NCBI GenBank assembly: GCA_030431185.1
Contig: JAUIJO010000131.1
Coordinates: 1-9,113 of the forward strand
DNA length: 9,113 nt
Direction: 5' to 3'
Source: Gammaproteobacteria bacterium
Lineage (GTDB): Bacteria > Pseudomonadota > Gammaproteobacteria > Xanthomonadales > Xanthomonadaceae
Both the position numbers and the translations under genes were made by a program. Under the pieces are notes generated by a model. That model was given only the letters and a program-made list of their open reading frames with translations. It was not told the DNA's origin and searched no databases. Positions within the stretch are counted from its first letter, which is position 1. Every line of letters starts with the position of its first letter. Shown here piece by piece: positions 4,668 to 9,113 of the stretch.

Positions 4668-5996
4668 TCAGCGTTGCGCGACGACCTGCAGGTCGTGCAC
4701 GGGAGCGTGCTCATCCGAACCGCTTTCGTGGGACAAGGCGTCGGAGACATCGATGTCGAGCCACTTGCGTTCGGGCAGGCCCAGGGCGCTGTCCAGGATG
4801 GTCGGCATCAGGCCCGATGGCAGCCCGGTGTTCGAGTTCCAGAGGACGGCCACGCCGAAGTCGCGCTCGGGCAGCAGGGCGATCATGCCGCGGTATCCCT
4901 GCACGACGCCGCCGTGGTAGATCATGCGCTCGCCCGCGTAGTCGTGGACGCGCCAGCCGAGGGCGTAGCCGGCGTAGGTGATGCGTTCGCGCCGCCACGA
5001 AGTGCTCATCTGGCCCGGTGTGTCGACCAGGGGCGCGTGCAGGGTGGCCAGCAGGGGGGCCGAAAGCACGTCGGTGCGGTGGCCGGTCTGGGCGATCAGC
5101 CATTGCGCCATGTCGCTCGCGCTGGCGTTGACGCCCGCGGCGGGCGGCAACTGGTAATAGGTGGGCTTGGGCGAAACGGACACCCAGCCACCGCGGGTGC
5201 TGATGTGCGGCCGCGCCCAGCTCGGGCTGCTCTCGATGCCTTCCAGTCCGAGGCTGGCGTCGTTCATGCCGAGCGGCTTGAAGATGCGCCGCCGCACTTC
5301 CTGGCTGTAGAAGTCGCCGGTCGCCGCGAAGACGATGTCGCCGATCAGGCTGAAGGCCACGTTCTGGTAGGCGTAGCAGGTGCCGGGCTGGCAGCGCAGC
5401 GGGGTGTCGGCCAAACGCCCCGTCAGCGTGCGGTAGTCGACGTAGCGTTCCAGGTCGCGGTCGTAGGCGTTGTGCGGCAGGCCCAGTCGATGGCTGAGCA
5501 GGTCGGCCACGGTCACCTGCTGCGTGGCGTACGAGTCCTTGAGCTTGAAGCTGGGCAGGTACTGGGTGACCTTGCTGTCCCAGCGCAGGGTGCCGTCGTT
5601 GATCAGGAGCCCGGCCATGCTCGACGCGAAGGCCTTCGAGAGCGACGCCAGGCGGAACACCGTGTGCGAGTCCACGGGCGTGGGTGCCTGCATGTCGGTG
5701 ATGCCATACCCGCGCGCGCTGAGCACCTTGCCTTCGTGCACGATCGCGAGGGCCATGCCGGGCACGCGACGGTCCGCGACGAGGGCCTGCGCCATCGCCT
5801 CGAACCGCCTGACGTCGAAGTCCGGGGGCAGCGGGGTGTGGCTGACGGTGGAGATGGTGTCGGTGGAGGTACCGGTACCGGTGGGCTGCGACGGCGACGG
5901 CGTCTGCGCCGTCGAGCCCAGCGCCAGTGGGAGCAGGGCGGACAGGACCGCCAGGCGTAGGAAGGTGCGTGGCCGCGCGGTCGTATTGTCTTTCAT
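4668..5996 (-). CDS. Secreted class C beta-lactamase-fold serine hydrolase
   Basis: The 442-residue product is a member of the beta-lactamase/penicillin-binding-protein-like serine hydrolase family. A basic N-terminus and hydrophobic stretch (about residues 11-30, ending LALGSTAQ) form a signal peptide, so the enzyme is probably periplasmic or exported. A Ser/Thr/Pro-rich linker (about 31-57) follows. The three active-site motifs are in order: SLSK (Ser118 nucleophile, Lys121), YQN (210-212) and HGG (361-363) in place of KTG. HGG is usual in the esterase/peptidase-like branch, so real beta-lactam hydrolysis cannot be assumed. Cys202 and Cys207 flank the YxN region and could form a disulfide. 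No AmpR-type regulator is next to it. ATG 5996 is chosen because it gives a complete signal peptide; the ribosome binding site is weak. A longer overlapping minus-strand frame is Arg-rich and rejected. Confidence 0.93.
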   Translation of the reverse strand: MKDNTTARPRTFLRLAVLSALLPLALGSTAQTPSPSQPTGTGTSTDTISTVSHTPLPPDFDVRRFEAMAQALVADRRVPGMALAIVHEGKVLSARGYGITDMQAPTPVDSHTVFRLASLSKAFASSMAGLLINDGTLRWDSKVTQYLPSFKLKDSYATQQVTVADLLSHRLGLPHNAYDRDLERYVDYRTLTGRLADTPLRCQPGTCYAYQNVAFSLIGDIVFAATGDFYSQEVRRRIFKPLGMNDASLGLEGIESSPSWARPHISTRGGWVSVSPKPTYYQLPPAAGVNASASDMAQWLIAQTGHRTDVLSAPLLATLHAPLVDTPGQMSTSWRRERITYAGYALGWRVHDYAGERMIYHGGVVQGYRGMIALLPERDFGVAVLWNSNTGLPSGLMPTILDSALGLPERKWLDIDVSDALSHESGSDEHAPVHDLQVVAQR

Positions 5997-6032
5997 CGTT
6001 CGCAGCGCCTGCGTATGCTGGGAGTGGGTTCG

Positions 6033-6063
6033 ATTCTAGCGCCGACCCCACCCGGGGATTCAA
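6033..6063 (-). promoter_or_regulatory. Candidate promoter for the minus-strand serine hydrolase
   Basis: On the minus strand, TTGAAT (6063-6058) and TAGAAT (6038-6033, five of six to TATAAT) are separated by 19 bp. Transcription would begin near 6026 and give a leader of about 30 nt before the start codon at 5996. The 19-bp spacing is at the long end. The element lies in the 86-bp divergent gap shared with lemA, so expression of the two may be linked. Confidence 0.42.
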
Positions 6064-6082
6064 GCCACGAGGAGTGAAGGTC

Positions 6083-6676
6083 ATGATGGGTTTATTGATT
6101 CTGCTTGTGCTGTTGGCAGTCCTGGCCTTCTGGGCAGTCGGCATGTACAACGGCCTGGTCGGCGCGCGCAACGCCTTCAAGAACGCATTCGCGCAGATCG
6201 ATGTTCAGCTCCAGCGTCGTTTCGACCTGATCCCCAACCTCGTGGAGACCGCCAAGGCCTACCTGGCGCACGAGAAGGGTACGCTCGAGGCGGTCACCGC
6301 GGCGCGCAACGCCGCCCAGTCCGGCCTGGCGGCGGCGAAGGCGTCGCCCGGCGATCCCGCGGCCATGGCGGAGCTTTCGCGCAGCCAGGGAGCGCTGGAA
6401 GGGGCATTGGGACGCCTGCTGGTGACGGTGGAGGCCTATCCCGAGCTCAAGGCCAACCAGAACATGATGCAGTTGACCGAGGAGCTGACCAGCACCGAGA
6501 ACAAGGTGGCCTTCGCCCGCCAGGCCTACAACGACAGCGTCATGGCGTACAACAACAAGCGCGAGATGTTCCCTTCCTCGGTGGTCGCCGGCATGTTCAG
6601 TTTCGCGCCCGCCGCCCTGCTCGACATCCCCGACGACAGGCCGGAAGTCCGGGACGCGCCGAAAGTGCAGTTCTGA
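6083..6676 (+). CDS. lemA: LemA family membrane protein
   Basis: The 197-residue product has the standard LemA layout. One N-terminal transmembrane helix (about residues 3-24) is followed by a long helical domain. Conserved sequences include YNGLVGARNAFKNAFAQIDV, the family signature LQRRFDLIPNLVETAKAYLAHE, and further on TSTENKVAFARQAYNDSVMAYNNKREMFPS. The end (DDRPEVRDAPKVQF) matches the usual LemA tail. The biochemical role of LemA proteins is unknown. They are often encoded next to M48 proteases, as here, which suggests joint action at the inner membrane. ATG 6083 is preferred: GAGGAG at 6069-6074 lies eight bases upstream and the transmembrane helix follows at once. A second ATG at 6086 is possible. 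The frame extends upstream to 5927 but that part overlaps the divergent gene and is unlike LemA. Confidence 0.95.
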   Translation: MMGLLILLVLLAVLAFWAVGMYNGLVGARNAFKNAFAQIDVQLQRRFDLIPNLVETAKAYLAHEKGTLEAVTAARNAAQSGLAAAKASPGDPAAMAELSRSQGALEGALGRLLVTVEAYPELKANQNMMQLTEELTSTENKVAFARQAYNDSVMAYNNKREMFPSSVVAGMFSFAPAALLDIPDDRPEVRDAPKVQF

Positions 6677-6817
6677 CCGGTGCCTGCCGGGTCCCGCACG
6701 GCTGCCGCGGGCGACGCCAATCCGGGGAGTGGACGGGTGCCGTTCGCCGTCCCGACGCCCTGACGTGATGCAATCGATCCCGCCCCGTATGCCACGATCC
6801 CGACGGCCGAAGCGCGC

Positions 6818-8707
6818 ATGAACTTCTTCGAACATCAGGCGGCGGCGCGCAAGAGCTCGACCCGGCTGGTCGTGTTGTTCGGCCTGGCGGTGCTGGGCAT
6901 CGTGCTGGCCGTCGACGTGGCCGTGGCCGTCGTGGCGGGTGCCTCGCCCGGCCTCATGGCGGTGGCGTCGCTGGGTACCCTGGCGGTGATCGGCCTGGGC
7001 TCGATGTTCCGGATCGCCAGCCTGGGGGCGGGCGGTGAGCCGGTGGCGCTGCAGCTCGGCGGCGTGCCCGTACCCGAAGACACCCGCGACCTGAACCTGC
7101 GGCGGCTGCGCAACGTGGTCGAGGAGATCGCGATCGCCTCGGGCGTGCCGGTCCCCAAGATCTACGTCCTCGAGCACGAAGCCGCGATCAACGCGTTCGC
7201 GGCGGGATATTCCCCGTCCGATGCGGTGGTGGCGGTGACGCGCGGCGCGCTTGAGCGGCTCAACCGCGATGAACTGCAGGGCGTGATCGCCCACGAGTTC
7301 AGCCACATCCTCAACGGCGACATGCGCCTGAACATTCGCCTGATGGGCGTGCTGTTCGGGATCATGATGATCGCCATCATCGGTCGCAAGGTCATGATCC
7401 ACGGGCATTACGCCAGCCGCCGCGAAGGCGTCGTGGTGGTGCTGGTGGTGGCCCTGGTCGCGATGGCGATCGGCTCGATCGGCCTGTTCTTCGGCCGCAT
7501 GATCAAGGCCGGCGTCAGCCGGAGCCGCGAACGCCTGGCCGACGCGTCGGCGGTGCAGTTCACCCGCCAGACCGCCGGCCTGGCCGGCGCCCTGAAGAAG
7601 ATCGGCGGGCTGGAAGACGGCTCCCGGTTGGTGGCCCGCGGCGAGGCCGAAGAGGTGAGCCACATGTTGTTCGGGGATGGCGTGGGTTTCAGCGGCCTGT
7701 TCGCCACCCATCCGCCGCTGGTCGAGCGCATCCAGGCCCTGGAGCCGGGTTTCAACGACGAGAAACTCAAGGCCCTGTCGCGCCAATGGATGCAGGCCGC
7801 GCCGAACGGCCTGGAGGAGGACATCCAGATGGGACTGGCGCCTGGCATGCCGCGCCCGGCGCTGCCCTCGGATGGGGAACACGCGCTGTCCCCGCGCTCG
7901 GTGTCGGCCCAGGTGGCCCACCCCGGCGCGGACGACTACCTGCGGGCCGACGCGCTGGTCGCGGCCATGCCGCCCGCGCTTCGCGCGCTGGCCGCCGAGC
8001 GCGAAGGCGTGGTGCCGCTGCTGCTTGGCTTGCTGATGGACCATCGCGCCGCCATCGCGGACAAGCAGGTCGGCGAGATCTCGGCGCGCCTGGGACGGGT
8101 GGTCGCCGAGCGCGCGCGGCATATCCGCGAGACCCGCCTGCACGACCTCAACCCGATGCTGCGATTGCCGCTGGCCGCCATGGCCTTCCCCGTGCTGCGC
8201 CTGCGCCCGCGGCCTGAACTGGACGCGTTCCTGGATGCGTCCAATGCGATGGTCTACGCCGATGGCCAGGTCAGCCTGTTCGAATACTGCCTGGCGCGCC
8301 TGTTGACCGTGCATGTGCGGGAGTCACTCGATCCCTCGCGCTACGCGCGCATGGGCAGGCGGCGGGCGACCGGGGTCAAGCGCGAGTTCGCGACCCTGCT
8401 GGCCGTCGTGGCGCAGTCGGGCCATGGCGACGAAGCCAGTGCGAAGCGCGCCTACCTCGCGGGGCTCAACCGCGTGCTGCCGCGCGACCACATGCCGTAT
8501 GCGCCGCCGGCTGAGGGCGTGATCGCGCTGGACGAAGTCTGGGAGCCGCTGGATGCGCTCGATCCGCTGGCCAAGCAGGTGCTGGTGGAGGCGATCACCG
8601 AAGCCGTCGGCCACGACGGCCGCGTCAGCGTCGCCGAAGCGGAACTGTTGCGCACCATCTGTGGCGTGCTGCATTGCCCCTTGCCGCCGATGCTGGGTCG
8701 CGCCTGA
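6818..8707 (+). CDS. Membrane M48 family zinc metallopeptidase with long C-terminal extension
   Basis: The 629-residue product is an HtpX-like M48 protease, about twice the length of HtpX. Two N-terminal hydrophobic segments (about 16-40 and 44-62) precede the catalytic domain. This has the zinc motif HEFSH (159-163), the third-ligand segment RSRERLADASA (Glu238), and the conserved THPPLVERI (297-305). Two further hydrophobic segments lie at about 172-190 and 204-226. Everything seen is consistent with an intact active site facing the cytoplasm, as in HtpX. Residues from about 312 onward form an extension containing ADGQVSLFEYCLARLL (481-496) and HDGRVSVAEAELLRTICGVL (599-618). These are TerB-like helical motifs (DGxvs..E). 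It lies 141 bp after lemA in the same direction; no terminator is visible between them, so co-transcription is likely. The ribosome binding site is weak. Substrates are unknown; membrane-protein quality control is the likely role. Confidence 0.92.
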   Translation: MNFFEHQAAARKSSTRLVVLFGLAVLGIVLAVDVAVAVVAGASPGLMAVASLGTLAVIGLGSMFRIASLGAGGEPVALQLGGVPVPEDTRDLNLRRLRNVVEEIAIASGVPVPKIYVLEHEAAINAFAAGYSPSDAVVAVTRGALERLNRDELQGVIAHEFSHILNGDMRLNIRLMGVLFGIMMIAIIGRKVMIHGHYASRREGVVVVLVVALVAMAIGSIGLFFGRMIKAGVSRSRERLADASAVQFTRQTAGLAGALKKIGGLEDGSRLVARGEAEEVSHMLFGDGVGFSGLFATHPPLVERIQALEPGFNDEKLKALSRQWMQAAPNGLEEDIQMGLAPGMPRPALPSDGEHALSPRSVSAQVAHPGADDYLRADALVAAMPPALRALAAEREGVVPLLLGLLMDHRAAIADKQVGEISARLGRVVAERARHIRETRLHDLNPMLRLPLAAMAFPVLRLRPRPELDAFLDASNAMVYADGQVSLFEYCLARLLTVHVRESLDPSRYARMGRRRATGVKREFATLLAVVAQSGHGDEASAKRAYLAGLNRVLPRDHMPYAPPAEGVIALDEVWEPLDALDPLAKQVLVEAITEAVGHDGRVSVAEAELLRTICGVLHCPLPPMLGRA

Positions 8708-8729
8708 AGCCTGTCGCGTAACCGCGGCG

Positions 8730-9113
8730 TCAGGCCGTGCGGATCATCTCCGCCGCGCGCTCGGCGATCATGATCGTCGGCGCATTGGTGTTGCCGCCGA
8801 CCAGGCTGGGCATGACCGAGGCATCGACCACGCGCAAGCCGTCGACGCCCCTCACGCGCAGGCGGGTGTCGACCACCGAACCGGCGTCCCCGCCCATCCG
8901 GCAGGTGCCGACCGGGTGGTAGATGCTCTCGGCGCGGGCGCGCACGAAGGCTTCCAGGGCGAGGTCGTCGAGGTCATCGCGTGCGGGGAACAGCGCATCG
9001 CCCCGGTAGGGATCGAAGGCGGGCTGGGCCAGCAGCTCGCGTGACAGGCGCGCGCATTCGACCATCATCTTGAGGTCGAAACCCTCTTCGTCCCCGAGGT
9101 AGTTGGCCTCGAT
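8730..9113 (-). CDS. GMC family FAD-dependent oxidoreductase, 3' end (partial)
   Basis: The minus-strand frame is open to the right edge, so the last 127 residues are visible and the N-terminal FAD-binding domain lies outside the window. The visible part is the C-terminal GMC domain. It contains the YLGDEEGFDLKMMVE segment, the catalytic histidine motif ESIYHPVGTCRMGG, VDTRLRVRGVDGLRVVDASVMP, and GGNTNAPTIMIAERAAEMI. The Asn pair (NTN) fits the choline dehydrogenase/alcohol dehydrogenase-like branch, which uses His plus Asn. These flavoproteins oxidise alcohols or choline-type substrates; the substrate cannot be told from this fragment. The gene converges on the M48 gene with 22 bp between stop codons. 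No betaine-pathway genes are in the window. Confidence 0.93.
   Translation of the reverse strand: MEANYLGDEEGFDLKMMVECARLSRELLAQPAFDPYRGDALFPARDDLDDLALEAFVRARAESIYHPVGTCRMGGDAGSVVDTRLRVRGVDGLRVVDASVMPSLVGGNTNAPTIMIAERAAEMIRTA

Noticed and set aside
4605..5960. Plus-strand ORF of 451 codons opposite the serine hydrolase
   Set aside because: It is Val/Gly/Arg/His-rich antisense sequence with no recognisable domain, and it lies fully opposite a strong gene.
4711..6180. Minus-strand ORF of 489 codons overlapping the serine hydrolase
   Set aside because: Its translation is dominated by Arg, Pro and Ala with no motifs, while the overlapping frame has a signal peptide and all three active-site motifs.
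6092..8314. Minus-strand ORF of 740 codons opposite lemA and the M48 gene
   Set aside because: Composition is His/Arg/Gln/Gly-rich as expected for antisense of high-GC coding DNA. It spans two well-supported genes and shows no protein family features.
8702..8735. Inverted repeat GCCTGA...TCAGGC spanning the convergent stop codons
   Set aside because: Both genes end in an Ala codon followed by TGA, which by itself creates these 6-bp arms. There is no T-tract, so it is probably coincidence rather than a bidirectional terminator.

Overview
The window is GC-rich chromosomal DNA with strongly GC-biased third codon positions. An E. coli-like GcvT/GcvH pair, a lysine/alanine-rich histone H1-like gene, short GTGATTS tandem repeats and TAGGATGGGC...GCCCATC interspersed repeats together suggest a gammaproteobacterium of the Xanthomonadaceae (Lysobacter/Luteimonas/Xanthomonas-like). 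That placement is an inference from gene style, not from a marker gene.

Left part (1-2810): the 3' end of an NfeD-like membrane protein gene is followed by gcvT (aminomethyltransferase of the glycine cleavage system). A DsbA-fold, glutathione-dependent isomerase-like gene follows nine bases after the gcvT stop. Then comes gcvH (lipoyl carrier protein), with its own leader, a good ribosome binding site and a clear intrinsic terminator. GcvT and GcvH act in the same complex; gcvP and gcvL are not in the window.

Middle (2810-4667): about 820 bp without a convincing gene leads into a histone H1-like gene. The second half of this stretch is visibly less GC-rich than the rest. It holds a 17-bp operator-like palindrome, a promoter candidate with a perfect TTGACA box, and a run of hairpins ending just before the H1-like ribosome binding site. 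The H1-like gene contains eight 39-bp tandem repeats and ends in an intrinsic terminator. It is followed by a repeat cluster: a 7-bp tandem array and a two-copy ~75-80-bp direct duplication, each copy ending in a REP-like hairpin.

Right part (4668-9113): a secreted class C beta-lactamase-fold serine hydrolase is encoded on the minus strand, divergent from lemA. lemA is followed by a large membrane M48 metallopeptidase whose long C-terminal extension carries two TerB-like DG motifs. LemA and M48 proteases are often neighbours and probably act together at the inner membrane. The window closes with the 3' end of a convergent GMC-family FAD oxidoreductase.

Most of the window is ordinary housekeeping or accessory gene content. 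The stretches that deserve a second look are the H1-like leader with its palindrome, the repeat cluster, and the M48 extension. I see no CRISPR array, tRNA, rRNA, transposase or phage module.
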